A DNA stretch of 64,000 nucleotides, taken from assembly GCA_000961575.1 (NCBI GenBank), contig LADP01000046.1:208517-272516 (forward strand), in the 5' to 3' direction. This DNA comes from Peptococcaceae bacterium BRH_c8a. Its GTDB lineage: Bacteria; Bacillota; Desulfotomaculia; Desulfotomaculales; Desulfallaceae. Position 1 is the stretch's first letter. Every line of letters begins with the position of its first letter. Positions 6,935 through 17,153 of this stretch are shown in pieces. The position numbers and the translations under genes are program-made. A model generated the notes under the pieces. It did no database searches. It was given only the letters and a program-made list of their open reading frames with translations, and was not told the DNA's origin.

Positions 6935-8152
6935 ATGAAACAGGATAAAATTTTAGAACCCTTTGAGCAAATTTCCCCTGAGCTTTGGCTGATGCTAGCC
7001 AGCGCCGGCGGCGATATTAATAAAGCACAAAATTTACTGCAACAGCCGATTAACTGGGATTGGTTATTGCAACTTACAGTCCACCACCGGGTGTTTCCAT
7101 TGGTTTATAAAACACTGAGCCAATTAAATAACCCTACTATACCCAAACATGTCCTTGACCTTTTGCAACAGAAATGTTGGAAGAATGCCATACTTGCCGT
7201 AAACATGGCCCAAGAAACAACCCGGATAACACAATGCCTGGAAAGCCACGGCATCCTTGCAATTGTTTTAAAGGGAGCCCCCCTGGCCTGGCGTTTGTAT
7301 GGTGATATAACCATAAGGCCATCAAGTGATATCGATATTATAGTTCCGTTTGATGAACTTGAAAAGGCTATTGGCGTATTGGAAAGTGAAGGTTATACGG
7401 AAGCAAAGAACTTAGATTTGACATCGAGCCAATTAAAAATTTATTTAAAAACTATTAGAAGGAACAGACATAATATGCCCTTTAGACATAATAAGACAAA
7501 TATTTATTTAGAGCTTCACTGGAAGTTTGGTTATGGTGGTTTCCATTCACTTTTTAAACCAACAGAAAATATCGTTAGAAATATTGAGCTGGAGGAAAAT
7601 TTTATACCAGTGCTCCCTGATGAGGAATGGCTGTTTTATTTAATGTTTCATGGGGCTAAGCATGGATGGACTTATCTGCGCTGGCTGGTGGATATTGCAA
7701 AATTCACCCAACAGAAAGGTATAGACTGGAATAAGATATCTCTTTTAGCAAGCAATTATGGTTTAGAGCCTGTTTTACACCAGTCTTTATTCTTAGCCAA
7801 CCGGCTGTTGGCGACACCTATTCCACCCATTGTATCATCCCAAGTTAATAATGACCGAGCTGCATGGCGGTTGGCCTGCGCTGCGATGGACCTGTGCCTA
7901 AGCACTGCGGATTATGAAATTATGGGGAAAGATAAACATCGGTTAAATTACATTCGCAATAATTACTTTACTCTGCTTTGGCCCGGGTGGAAGATCAGGA
8001 ACAAGTTTGAACCTTTTAACCCTACTATATATGAAATCAAATTTATATCATTACCAAACAGGTTATATGCATTGTATTATTTTATTAGACCCTGCTATTG
8101 GGTCTGGCGGCGTTTGCGACGTAAACATAAAAAAAGTAGGACAAATGCCTAA
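6935..8152 (+). CDS. Nucleotidyltransferase-family protein of polysaccharide loci
   Basis: 405 residues if started at ATG 6935 (MKQDKILEPFEQ, with GGGGG upstream); an ATG at 6908 adds nine residues. The motif LKGAPLAWRLYGDITIRPSS followed by DIDIIV near residues 110-140 marks the NTP_transf_5 group of nucleotidyltransferase-fold proteins, frequent in exopolysaccharide clusters but of unknown reaction. The rest is helical with conserved-looking aromatic and basic patches. It is the only plus-strand gene at this end of the locus and follows the ImmA gene after about 150 bases. A tiny frame with a good AAAGGAG (ATG at 6874) lies in its leader. Confidence 0.75.
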   Translation: MKQDKILEPFEQISPELWLMLASAGGDINKAQNLLQQPINWDWLLQLTVHHRVFPLVYKTLSQLNNPTIPKHVLDLLQQKCWKNAILAVNMAQETTRITQCLESHGILAIVLKGAPLAWRLYGDITIRPSSDIDIIVPFDELEKAIGVLESEGYTEAKNLDLTSSQLKIYLKTIRRNRHNMPFRHNKTNIYLELHWKFGYGGFHSLFKPTENIVRNIELEENFIPVLPDEEWLFYLMFHGAKHGWTYLRWLVDIAKFTQQKGIDWNKISLLASNYGLEPVLHQSLFLANRLLATPIPPIVSSQVNNDRAAWRLACAAMDLCLSTADYEIMGKDKHRLNYIRNNYFTLLWPGWKIRNKFEPFNPTIYEIKFISLPNRLYALYYFIRPCYWVWRRLRRKHKKSRTNA

Positions 8153-8243
8153 TATTAAACATTAGCCCCCTCTGCCAACTGCCGGGCGACTTTGTTATCC
8201 ACACCGCCCTGGCCTGCAATAAATTTGTGCCCTTCATAACTTT

Positions 8244-9211
8244 CTAGGGAGTATCCCGGCACATATCTACTACGCCACGTTTAACAAACCATCCCAATTC
8301 TCTTTTGGCTTTTGTAGCATCAGCATAACACACAGCAATATCCCCTGGTCTGCGGTCTACGATTTCATAGGGCACTTCAATCCCATTGGCTTCTTTGAAA
8401 GCCTTAACTAACTGCAAAACTGAAGTCCCTTGACCGGTACCAAGATTATAAATATGTATACCTGATGTTAATTTATCCAGTGTCGCTACATGCCCTTCAG
8501 CCAGATCCATTACATGAATATAATCTCTAACGCCTGTCCCATCCACGGTTGAATAGTCATTGCCGAAAACTCTTAATTTCTCCAGCTTGCCTTTAGCCAC
8601 CTGGGTTATATACGGCATCAAGTTATTTGGTATACCGTTGGGCGCTTCACCAATCAATCCGCTTTCATGTGCCCCTAACGGATTGAAATATCTAAGCAAG
8701 GTCACTGCAAACTTTGGACTTGCTTTGGCTGCATCGGTTAGAATCCACTCACTCATGGCTTTGGTAGCACCATATGGATTCGTGGTTGGCAACAATTCCA
8801 TAGTTTCCACAAAAGGAACCTTATTTTAACCATACACTGTTGCCGATAAACTAAAGACGAATTTTTTTACTCATATTTTTGGCATGCTTTAGCCAGTATC
8901 ATGGTGCTAACGATGTTGTTATAATAATAAGCCAGTGGCTTTTCCACAGACTCTCCTACAGCTTTAAGTCCGGCAAAATGAATAATGCCATTAATAGAGT
9001 GCTTACAAAAAACTGCTTCCACCGCTGGTTCATCAGTCACATCTATCTGATATAAATTTATTTGCTTATTAGTTATTTGCTTTACATAATCCACAGTCTC
9101 AGCCTTACTATTGCAAAGGTTATCTGCAACAATAACTTTATACCCTGCTTCTAGTTGAGCAACACAGGTGTGTGAACCTATATAACCGGTACCGCCGGTG
9201 ACTAACCCCAT
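8244..9211 (-). pseudogene. galE: UDP-glucose 4-epimerase pseudogene
   Basis: A recognisable GalE in pieces. The N-terminal part (9211 downward) has LVTGGTGYIGSHT, the NAD-binding loop, and continues to ACQKY. A frameshift follows near 8870. A second frame then reads FVFSLSATVYG, an in-frame TAA and VPFVETM, and the remaining C-terminal half ([40 protein letters not shown]) continues to CRDTP at 8244. The expected last ~20 residues are missing, and the sequence beyond reads into an unrelated short open stretch to 8155. Frameshift, stop and 3' loss together make this a dead gene. The 207 bases upstream of 9211 are also open but do not resemble epimerase. Confidence 0.9.
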
Positions 9212-9430
9212 ATTGGAGAACACCATAAATTGATTTATAAACCGTAAATCGCGGGCTGGAAAGCTCTTTACCAGGGCAACCCATTCACGGGCGCAAGAAA
9301 TTATTTGACAACCACAAGGGAAATCGTTATAAAAGACAAATAAGACCGAGAAAAAATCGTCAGTTATTTTATTTTTCTCTAGGTATCCATTTATATACGT
9401 TTTGTTATCTTTAATCATACAGGGTGTAAG

Positions 9431-10309
9431 CTAATCTTTATCAAAACCCGGAATTAATGTATTTATAATTTTTTCCATATTATTAGCAACATCTCTAGAA
9501 TCGATTTCTGTAAGGGTAATGTTTCTTTTCGCAATTAACCATTTCTGCAACCCCAAAAAAGTAAAGGCCCGGTAAATTTCGCCCTTTATTATATTTTTTG
9601 CGATTAACCACGCTGTTTCTAACCGGCCTATACTTGGTTGACCGTAAATTTTTAAAATTAATCTATCGGTTTTACACGTTTGCAAATATTTTTTTAATTC
9701 AAAAGAACCATCTTCCCTGTAAAACAATAAAGGCTCACTCAATTTACCAAATTCAGCAGCATTATAAGTCCTACACCATAGTTCATGATCTTCTGCTCTC
9801 GGGAAACGACTGTCATATGGGTTTTTTTTAAACCATTCTAAACGACCCATCACGGTAGGGTGTATCAAAGACACTTTTTCCAGAAGCAATGTATTATTTG
9901 TTGGTAAAGGGACATTCGGCCTTTTTCCAACAACATTGTTCGAAGCATCAATAGTATATGCACCGGTACTAACTACTTGAACTTTCGTATTTTTATCCAA
10001 AAATTTAACTTGGTTTTCAATTCGATTTGGATGCATAAGGTCATCAGCATCCATTCTCGCAAGATATTTACCCTGCGCGAGCTGTGCTATTTGATTTAAC
10101 CTATATGATAAGCCCCTATTTTTCCCTTCGAAAATAATTTTTACACGGGAATCACGTATCTTCTGAACATGCTGTAAAGAACCATCAGTTGACCCATCAT
10201 CTATTAAAATTAATTCCCAATCAGAAAAACTTTGAGCAAAAACTGAACGCACTGCATTAATTATTGTATGACGGTTATTATGGAATGGAAGACCAATGGT
10301 AACGCGCAT
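9431..10309 (-). CDS. Family 2 glycosyltransferase
   Basis: 292 residues with an N-terminal GT-A fold: LPFHNNRHTIINAVRSVFAQ, the nucleotide-binding DDGSTD near residue 38 and the metal-binding MDADD near residue 88. These enzymes transfer a sugar from a nucleotide donor to a lipid-linked glycan on the cytoplasmic face. The C-terminal ~90 residues are variable and probably contact the acceptor. It is the most distal intact gene of the minus-strand polysaccharide operon, about 50 bases after the next glycosyltransferase. Sugar specificity cannot be read from the sequence. Confidence 0.9.
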   Translation of the reverse strand: MRVTIGLPFHNNRHTIINAVRSVFAQSFSDWELILIDDGSTDGSLQHVQKIRDSRVKIIFEGKNRGLSYRLNQIAQLAQGKYLARMDADDLMHPNRIENQVKFLDKNTKVQVVSTGAYTIDASNNVVGKRPNVPLPTNNTLLLEKVSLIHPTVMGRLEWFKKNPYDSRFPRAEDHELWCRTYNAAEFGKLSEPLLFYREDGSFELKKYLQTCKTDRLILKIYGQPSIGRLETAWLIAKNIIKGEIYRAFTFLGLQKWLIAKRNITLTEIDSRDVANNMEKIINTLIPGFDKD

Positions 10310-10360
10310 TTACATTTCGCCTCCTGCTAAATAGAAACAGTGTAATATGCCAACTTGTAA

Positions 10361-11455
10361 TTATTTAAGCAGAGATGAAAAGAAATTTAAGCGTTCTTTT
10401 TCTTTTATTTTTAAGTCTAGATGGCTAATATCGTTACGGGGTACCCTCCGTCCCTTCCATCTTTTTATGAATCTTTCTATTAAATCACGATTCTCTTCAA
10501 TATTTTGCTCTGTATTAGGTAGTTGTAGTAAAAAATCAGCACCTTTAGGGAAATCTGTGTCTTGATAACCGATAATCACGGGTAAACCATAAGCTAGATA
10601 TTCCCTTGTTTTTAGAGGAGAAGCTTCCATCATGTTATTACGGTGCAAAGCCAATGTGCCAATTGCACAATCTGCTCTTGACAAGACAGCCTCATATGCA
10701 CTCTTATGAAGTATTCCATGAAAATGTATATTTGGTGGGACAGATAATCCAAAATTATCTTTATCACTACCAATTATATCAATTTGCCAATCAGGGTAAG
10801 CTTCTGCGATAAATTTAAGTTTATCAACGCCATGCCATGGGCAACCTGCTTGACCTAAGAAAACTAAAAAAAATTTTTCATCTTTATTTGGTTGTGAGAC
10901 ACTAAAATGGGAAAGACAAATACCATTTCCAATAACCTTATGAGGCTTATCCGAAAATTTCTTAAAATGTCTAGCTTTTGCTAAATCTCTTGTAACAAAC
11001 ACCAAACCTGAAACCGAGTTAAGAATAATGTTTCTAGTTACTAAACTATAAAACCACTGCGCCTTTGAGTAACCCCAAAGTTCATACAAGTCATCCGTGT
11101 TTATTTCTACTACCATTTGAGTCATTTGTGCGATTTTTTTTACAGGTGGGTAAAACAAATCTTGCCTTGTATAAATAATATTTGGGCTAAAATCCAATAC
11201 TTTTTTTTCAAGTTCACAGAATGCTCGAATTCGATTAAATAATCCACTATAACTTTTAGTTGAATATTCAACTAACGTAATAAAATCCTTTAATTCAGAA
11301 TGCTTAACACCCTCTTTTACATCTTTGGACCGTGTGACAATAAAAAAACGCGGCTCCATCCCCAGTTCAATCCATATCCGCAATTGGTTTAATATTTTCT
11401 TATATACCCCACTTTTGGGTCCCAGGTTTAAATGAACAAAATAAGCAATTCTCAT
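10361..11455 (-). CDS. GT4-like (GT-B fold) glycosyltransferase
   Basis: 364 residues. The N-terminus (MRIAYFVHLNLGPKSGVYKK) and the C-terminal donor-binding part (FLVFLGQAGCPWHGVDKL; ASPLKTREYLAYGLPVIIGY) follow the layout of family 4 glycosyltransferases, although the usual ExxxxxG region is diverged (ASPLKTREYLAYG). The codon use is AT-rich, like its neighbours. It lies between a polymerase-like membrane gene and a GT2 gene. Donor and acceptor unknown. Confidence 0.8.
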   Translation of the reverse strand: MRIAYFVHLNLGPKSGVYKKILNQLRIWIELGMEPRFFIVTRSKDVKEGVKHSELKDFITLVEYSTKSYSGLFNRIRAFCELEKKVLDFSPNIIYTRQDLFYPPVKKIAQMTQMVVEINTDDLYELWGYSKAQWFYSLVTRNIILNSVSGLVFVTRDLAKARHFKKFSDKPHKVIGNGICLSHFSVSQPNKDEKFFLVFLGQAGCPWHGVDKLKFIAEAYPDWQIDIIGSDKDNFGLSVPPNIHFHGILHKSAYEAVLSRADCAIGTLALHRNNMMEASPLKTREYLAYGLPVIIGYQDTDFPKGADFLLQLPNTEQNIEENRDLIERFIKRWKGRRVPRNDISHLDLKIKEKERLNFFSSLLK

Positions 11456-11483
11456 TTTACCTCTCCTGCAATTTATTAATAAT

Positions 11484-12800
11484 TTATTTTTTTATAACTA
11501 ATCTTGATGACCAGTATATATAGATAATCATAGCTGGAATAACTATGCCACCTCGACCAACAAACGACAAGAAACTTCCTGATACCAAGCTCAAAATAGG
11601 GCCAGAAGATATAGCTAAGACACCCCAAAACACAGCTGGCTCCATTTTTCGCAAATACCTATCAATAATAAATAAACTTATAACCAAAAAGAGCGAAATT
11701 AAAGCAACCCCTAAATAACCTGCACCACTCCAAGCTACAGCTAAAAATGAAGCGTTAGATGAAAACCTCACTCCGGTTGCAGCATAAGCTACATCATAAA
11801 TAGTTACATCGCTAGCAAATTGCGCATGGCGTAACCCAATATCAAAAATTTGATTTAAACCGCGGAAATTAAAATAATCTGGGAAAACCATAAAATAATT
11901 AGTCTCAGTAGCGCCTGGAATAATGAGTAACCTTGCTAATACACTTTGAATTGCAATTAAAGGAGTCAAGCCAAAGTTTATCATATATAATATTGCCCCA
12001 CCAACGAATGAGATAAAAAATGCTGGAACTACGAATTTCCTTATAATAGTTTTTATATCTATTTTTTTTGTGTCTACCCTGTTTAATATCCATAATAGAC
12101 CATAAACCAAGATAATTGCTAATAACGGTGCTTTTTGTCTAGTCTGAAACGCGTAAACTCCAGATGAAAAAGCTAAGATTACGAACACTATAATTCGATA
12201 GCGTAACGAACTTTTTAAAAAAAAGAAGGCGGCTACTGGAAAAATTATTGTAGATGAAATAGAAGCCATCCATGCACCTTGTCCTAATTGAAGAGTGTCA
12301 CGGATTTCCGAGCGACTTGCAATAGCTTCAACCGTACTCTCAAAAAATAATCGAGAAGATAACAAAATTTCAGAACCAGGTCCAAACATAAAATATCTTA
12401 CATATGTTACCGTTCCTATAAACGCAAGAATAATTCCCCAAAAGACGAGTCGTTTACTGGAAGGAAGAAATCTAAAATAATTATTTTTAGGCCAGCGCAT
12501 CTCTATTAACAAACCGATTATCGCTAGCCCTATAAATATCCAATGTGAAATAATTTGCCGAGAATAAACAAGTAGATCTTTTTCAGTAATTATAAATATA
12601 GGGCTTGGTAGATATTTAATGGATTCTAAAGGAAGATATGGGGCAATAACTAACCCTAGCGAATCAAAAAAAGCAAACCCCAAAACAGTAAAAGCAAGAA
12701 GTGAATGCCTACCTTTTGCTATAAGATAAAAGCTGATAGAGATTAAAAACAATATTAAGAATAGATGGACAACCGATAATAATAACAATGCGCTTTTCAC
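11484..12800 (-). CDS. Wzy-like polysaccharide repeat-unit polymerase
   Basis: 438 residues, mostly hydrophobic, with roughly ten to twelve membrane segments and one larger extracytoplasmic loop near residues 290-350 (the stretch with PDYFNFRGLNQIFDIGLRHA). This topology fits O-antigen/EPS polymerases, which join lipid-linked repeat units on the outer face of the membrane. No catalytic signature exists for the family, so the call rests on topology and on the location among flippase, glycosyltransferases and Wzz-type genes. It is the only such protein in the locus. Confidence 0.75.
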   Translation of the reverse strand: MKSALLLLSVVHLFLILFLISISFYLIAKGRHSLLAFTVLGFAFFDSLGLVIAPYLPLESIKYLPSPIFIITEKDLLVYSRQIISHWIFIGLAIIGLLIEMRWPKNNYFRFLPSSKRLVFWGIILAFIGTVTYVRYFMFGPGSEILLSSRLFFESTVEAIASRSEIRDTLQLGQGAWMASISSTIIFPVAAFFFLKSSLRYRIIVFVILAFSSGVYAFQTRQKAPLLAIILVYGLLWILNRVDTKKIDIKTIIRKFVVPAFFISFVGGAILYMINFGLTPLIAIQSVLARLLIIPGATETNYFMVFPDYFNFRGLNQIFDIGLRHAQFASDVTIYDVAYAATGVRFSSNASFLAVAWSGAGYLGVALISLFLVISLFIIDRYLRKMEPAVFWGVLAISSGPILSLVSGSFLSFVGRGGIVIPAMIIYIYWSSRLVIKK

Positions 12801-12815
12801 ACCTTAATCATCTTT

Positions 12816-13892
12816 TTATATTGCAATTTTTCTTACAATTTTCCCCACACTACGCCCATCTCCATATAGATTGATTTCTAACCCGGGTGGTGCGGACAAT
12901 GCAACATAAACTTCTCTAGCAACATTATCACCAGAAAGCGGGTACACAAGATAATTCCAATTGGTTTTAACAAGCTCTACCCACTCTGTCTCCGACCTTA
13001 GCGTAACGCACGTAACTTTATTAAAAAATGCTTCCTTTTGAACACCTCCAGAGTCAGTAGCAATAAGGCGAGCATTTTTTTCCAGCATTACCATATCTAG
13101 GTACCCAACCGGCTCAATTAGGCGTAAACAAACTTCTGCTTCAGCAAGATAACCATACGATTCTAAGGCCTTTCGCGTCCGAGGGTGAATAGGAAAAATT
13201 ATTGGAATATCCTTCGCTACCTTGCTAAGCCCCTCCACAATAGCCCTAAGCCGCGATGAATCATCAGTGTTTTCGGCACGGTGGATGGTTACTAGAATAT
13301 AGCTTTTGGGGTCTAATCCCAATAGGTTTAGGATTCTACTTTCTCGATGTGCCTTCTCATTATAAAAAAGTGTAGCGTCATACATTACGTCACCCACTAG
13401 ATGGATGCGTTCCTGAGGAATGCCTTCTCGACATAGATTCTCAGTAGCTACCTTAGTTGGAGCAAATAATAGATCCGCGGTATGATCAGTTAGAATACGA
13501 TTGATTTCTTCAGGCATTGATCTATTAAAAGAGCGTAGCCCTGCTTCCACGTGAGCTACTGGGATGTGAAGCTTCGCAGCAGCTAATGCTCCGGCCAGTG
13601 TTGAATTGGTATCACCATAAACCAACACACGGTGTGGTTTTTCTTTAATCAAGACCTTTTCTATAGACTCAAGCATTCGCCCGGTTTGGGACCCGTGGGT
13701 TTTAGAAACTATGCCTAAGTTATAATCAGGTTGAGGTAGTTCCAACTGCTTAAAAAATACTTCCGACATATTATAATCATAATGCTGACCAGTGTGAATT
13801 AATATTTCAGTATGTTGTTTTCTTAATACACGGGATACAGTTGCTGCTTTTATAAATTGTGGACGTGCACCAACTATTGTAACTATCCTCAT
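12816..13892 (-). CDS. UDP-GlcNAc-type 2-epimerase (WbpI-like)
   Basis: 358 residues from ATG 13892 (GGGGG seven bases upstream; an ATG two codons earlier is too close). Non-hydrolysing 2-epimerase family: IVGARPQFIKAA, HTGQHYDYNMSE, YGDTNSTLAGALAA, HVEAGLRSFNRSMPEEINR and TDSGGVQKEA are all present. The pattern HGSQTGRMLESIE plus LIKEKPHRVLVYGD resembles WbpI, which converts UDP-GlcNAc(3NAc)A to UDP-ManNAc(3NAc)A, more than housekeeping WecB. The genes for the four preceding steps lie upstream in the same operon (17141-21175), which supports that role. Family assignment is secure; substrate is inferred. Confidence 0.9.
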   Translation of the reverse strand: MRIVTIVGARPQFIKAATVSRVLRKQHTEILIHTGQHYDYNMSEVFFKQLELPQPDYNLGIVSKTHGSQTGRMLESIEKVLIKEKPHRVLVYGDTNSTLAGALAAAKLHIPVAHVEAGLRSFNRSMPEEINRILTDHTADLLFAPTKVATENLCREGIPQERIHLVGDVMYDATLFYNEKAHRESRILNLLGLDPKSYILVTIHRAENTDDSSRLRAIVEGLSKVAKDIPIIFPIHPRTRKALESYGYLAEAEVCLRLIEPVGYLDMVMLEKNARLIATDSGGVQKEAFFNKVTCVTLRSETEWVELVKTNWNYLVYPLSGDNVAREVYVALSAPPGLEINLYGDGRSVGKIVRKIAI

Positions 13893-14055
13893 GATCATGC
13901 CCCCAAAGCACCATAAAAAGTTATGGCTAGTTAATCATAACAAATAAAAAACTTTTAATTAGTGATAAAAGATATGCGCATACTGTTCTTCCTTTATTAA
14001 TTATACAGTCTCTGTTTTTACTAATTTGATTTTAGTATATAAATAGTCCATGCCC

Positions 14056-15684
14056 CTAGGATAGCATCATTCTCTTTTCCACATGATTAATATAATCTAT
14101 GACAAGGGGGGAATTAATATTGGCATATTCTCGTGCGTGTAATAAATATTCGTCTAAATTATAAATGCCCCACCACGCGAGCGGATTACTATTATACTCC
14201 TTAACCAATGCCCGTTTATTAGATTTTCCTATGTTAATAATCCTTCTTTTTATTACTGGGCTTAAATAAGGACTAATCATGTGTTTTAACCATTGTTTAG
14301 TATTTAGTGGTGTGTCATCTAAACGCATTCCTGTTATCTTATTAAACAAATCATTAACAAAATGCATGTATAAAAATTGATTTATTCTAAATGCTAATGC
14401 TACTTTTGACCAAAATTGCATATATTCGTAATCCCAAAACGGCATCCACCAATCATAACCCCAAAATTCATATACTCTTAAGGAGTTAACAATGAATTTC
14501 GCTTGCCGCTCGGATGTATCCCACGATTCAAAAGCACTTGCGCAATCAGGAAACTCTTCCAAATTTCCAAGGGTTCGTTTTATCCTATCCCTATAAAGCA
14601 GTTCTTGCTCTTCTTTACTCTTCATCCATTTAAACAATGAATAATGATACTTAAGAATTCCATTATTTACTTTCATAACGTCAACATTTTGGTTATTATA
14701 CAATTCTGGTACATAGGCGCTTCTACTCCCCGCAGGCAAATCAGCTGAATGCCCAGGAGCAAAGATTGAATCTTTTGGAATCCTTTTGTTTATATTTAAT
14801 TGCCATACCGCAGGCCAGTCTTGAATATGTGGTAAAGAAGTACTCCCACCAGCAAAACATGCATATTTTTTATATTCCGCAGAAAGGTACCATTGATGCC
14901 ATAAATCGTTTCTGTATTCAATAAATTCCCATTTAAACCCTAAAATTTTGGCAATCTTCTTGCTTATAACTGATTCTTTATTACCAACTCTCCCATAGGA
15001 AAAGGTTATTATGTTTTTATAACCTAGTCTTTTTAACATCAAAACAATCAGCCTCGAATCGCATCCGCCACTTAACGGAACAATTATGGTTCTACCATTG
15101 GCTACTTGTATTAGTCGCTTAAAGACACGCACAACCACTTGATCATGTTCTTCCATTAGTTGTTCCATACTTTTTTCCTGATCATATTTGTGAACATAAC
15201 TGTAATAGCGATTAGGGTTCACTGACAATCCCTGCTCGGTCTCCTTAACAATTATGGCTTCACCAGCTTGTAGTTGCTTAACGTCAGGGAAAAGTGTGTC
15301 TGAACCGGTTACGTATCCAGTAAGAAGAAACTCTTCTTTCGCTAGTGCATCCAATTCACGGTTATCTACCTGCTGTCTAATCCATTCTGTGCTATCACTT
15401 AGATAAAAATCATCTCCTTTGCGACCGTAGAAAAGCGGAATGCTTCGCAACCGGTCTACTGCCGCAAGAAGTTGTTCATCCTTGTTAATGATAAGGGCGT
15501 AAAAACCGTTCAGTTTTTGAATACCATCAAAAAAATTTTGTTCTGTATGCCAAGCCGAGACTAATTGATGTAATTCTTCGCCACAGCAAAGTCTGTCATG
15601 GTAGAATGCTTTTCCTGTCGTAACACAATTAGGTGACTCAATATAAGTTCGATACCTATGATGCTGAATAGATACGTAAATCAT
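14056..15684 (-). CDS. Asparagine-synthase-like protein lacking the Cys nucleophile
   Basis: 542 residues. The C-terminal half has the ATP-pyrophosphatase P-loop SGGCDSRLIVLML near residue 205, typical of AsnB-type synthetases that adenylate a carboxylate. The N-terminal half has the shape of the class II glutaminase domain (LNGFYALIINKDEQ, VDRLRSIPLFYG), but the protein begins MIYVSIQHHR, so the catalytic cysteine at position 2 is absent. It may use free ammonia or act on another amine. The start overlaps the stop of the flippase gene by four bases. In a locus that makes uronic acid sugars, amidation of a uronate to a uronamide is an attractive but unproven role. Confidence 0.8.
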   Translation of the reverse strand: MIYVSIQHHRYRTYIESPNCVTTGKAFYHDRLCCGEELHQLVSAWHTEQNFFDGIQKLNGFYALIINKDEQLLAAVDRLRSIPLFYGRKGDDFYLSDSTEWIRQQVDNRELDALAKEEFLLTGYVTGSDTLFPDVKQLQAGEAIIVKETEQGLSVNPNRYYSYVHKYDQEKSMEQLMEEHDQVVVRVFKRLIQVANGRTIIVPLSGGCDSRLIVLMLKRLGYKNIITFSYGRVGNKESVISKKIAKILGFKWEFIEYRNDLWHQWYLSAEYKKYACFAGGSTSLPHIQDWPAVWQLNINKRIPKDSIFAPGHSADLPAGSRSAYVPELYNNQNVDVMKVNNGILKYHYSLFKWMKSKEEQELLYRDRIKRTLGNLEEFPDCASAFESWDTSERQAKFIVNSLRVYEFWGYDWWMPFWDYEYMQFWSKVALAFRINQFLYMHFVNDLFNKITGMRLDDTPLNTKQWLKHMISPYLSPVIKRRIINIGKSNKRALVKEYNSNPLAWWGIYNLDEYLLHAREYANINSPLVIDYINHVEKRMMLS

Positions 15685-17153
15685 ATCAACTCTCCTGCCT
15701 TTCCTATTCGGAATAATTGATATACAATAAATCCCAAACCAGAAACAACTCCTGCCAAGACAAAAGCCGTGGAATTATCAAAAATATGTAAAACTATTAA
15801 TGGAACAAAAGCAAAAGGTATAGCAATAATGACCCGCTGTAATATCGCAACGCATACCTGTTTTATTGGGACACCAGCCATAAATAAGATATAGGTGCAA
15901 TTTAAAAACCATAGTATTGCACCAGTAATCCCAAACATGGCAATAGTAAAAAGCGGTTCCCCCATAAGGCCACCTATTATTAGAACTAGAAGCCGGGTGC
16001 AAAACATGACAGCATCCATTACAAATCCAATCTTTTGCCGCTCTAAAACTAAATATATAGTTGATAATGGTGAAGAAATAAAAACAAAGATCAACCATAA
16101 ACTTAACCACCGAACATATTCACCCGCTGTCCACCATTGATAACCGAATACCAACGCAAAAAGATCGGGGGCCACAATGGTAAGCAACATCATAGGCACA
16201 AAACCAATTTCTAGCAAGCGTTTAAACAAATTAAATGTTACGCGATCCAGTCCACCTGAGCGCCGTGCTTCTGTTGCACGCGGGAAAAATACTTGGGAAA
16301 CCGAATTACCTATTACCCCCATTGGTAATGCAAGGACACGGTGTCCTAAAGCATAGTATCCTACAACAACAGGAGTGAAGAAATAACCCAAAAGTAATGC
16401 CGGCAACATAATAGATGCAGAATTTAGTAAACCTGACCATGAGGAGTAAATAGGGAAATCTTTATAGCGAGCCAACATTCTTTTAATGTTGCTTCCCACA
16501 ATATAGGACTTTAATAATTTTCCTTCATTTTTACCTATTTGGCACGCAAGAAGGCCTGTGGCAGTTAACTGGCCCAATATGGACCCGCCAATTAAGCATC
16601 CTGAACCACAATTAAATATTGCACCGTTTCCTATCTGCGCCCCCGCAGTCACTGTACTCAGGGTAATGGTTCGTGTAGCTAGGCGACGAAACTGTTTTTG
16701 GCGAGTACTCCAGTAATTAAAGGCCTGAAATAAACCAGTCGTAACCAAGCTCAGAGGTAAAAACCAAAACCATAGCGCCAGTTCTGGTGCGCCGAGAAGG
16801 TTTGCCACAGGAACCCGTAACACAGCAACCAATGAAAGAATTAACCCTGCCATACCACAACAAACGATTATGGAAAGTGCAAGCAAATTTGCAGCATCTT
16901 GATCTTTCTCCGGCAGAACTATAGCTAGTTCATACCGTAGGCAGGCTCCTACGGCCAAAACACCCAGTATGGATGTGTAAAGTGCAAAAACTCCAAAATT
17001 TTCAGGACTATACATCCTGGTAATAATCGGTGATACCAGTACAGCAAGAGCTTGAGCGAAGGTGGTCCCGGTCATTAAAGTGATTACATTACGAGCAAAA
17101 CTCCTTGCTGGCAAGCGATTATTAATTATGTTTTTTATATTCACCCTATACAC
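15681..17153 (-). CDS. Wzx-like polysaccharide flippase
   Basis: 490 residues with about twelve to fourteen hydrophobic segments. The start region has the typical polysaccharide-flippase sequence VITLMTGTTFAQALAVLVSP followed by ITRMYSPENFGVFALY. Such MOP-superfamily proteins move undecaprenyl-linked repeat units across the membrane. It overlaps the dehydrogenase/acetyltransferase gene upstream by 13 bases and the AsnB-like gene downstream by four, so the operon is tightly packed. It is the only flippase in the locus and would partner the Wzy-like and Wzz-like proteins. Confidence 0.9.
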   Translation of the reverse strand: MYRVNIKNIINNRLPARSFARNVITLMTGTTFAQALAVLVSPIITRMYSPENFGVFALYTSILGVLAVGACLRYELAIVLPEKDQDAANLLALSIIVCCGMAGLILSLVAVLRVPVANLLGAPELALWFWFLPLSLVTTGLFQAFNYWSTRQKQFRRLATRTITLSTVTAGAQIGNGAIFNCGSGCLIGGSILGQLTATGLLACQIGKNEGKLLKSYIVGSNIKRMLARYKDFPIYSSWSGLLNSASIMLPALLLGYFFTPVVVGYYALGHRVLALPMGVIGNSVSQVFFPRATEARRSGGLDRVTFNLFKRLLEIGFVPMMLLTIVAPDLFALVFGYQWWTAGEYVRWLSLWLIFVFISSPLSTIYLVLERQKIGFVMDAVMFCTRLLVLIIGGLMGEPLFTIAMFGITGAILWFLNCTYILFMAGVPIKQVCVAILQRVIIAIPFAFVPLIVLHIFDNSTAFVLAGVVSGLGFIVYQLFRIGKAGELI

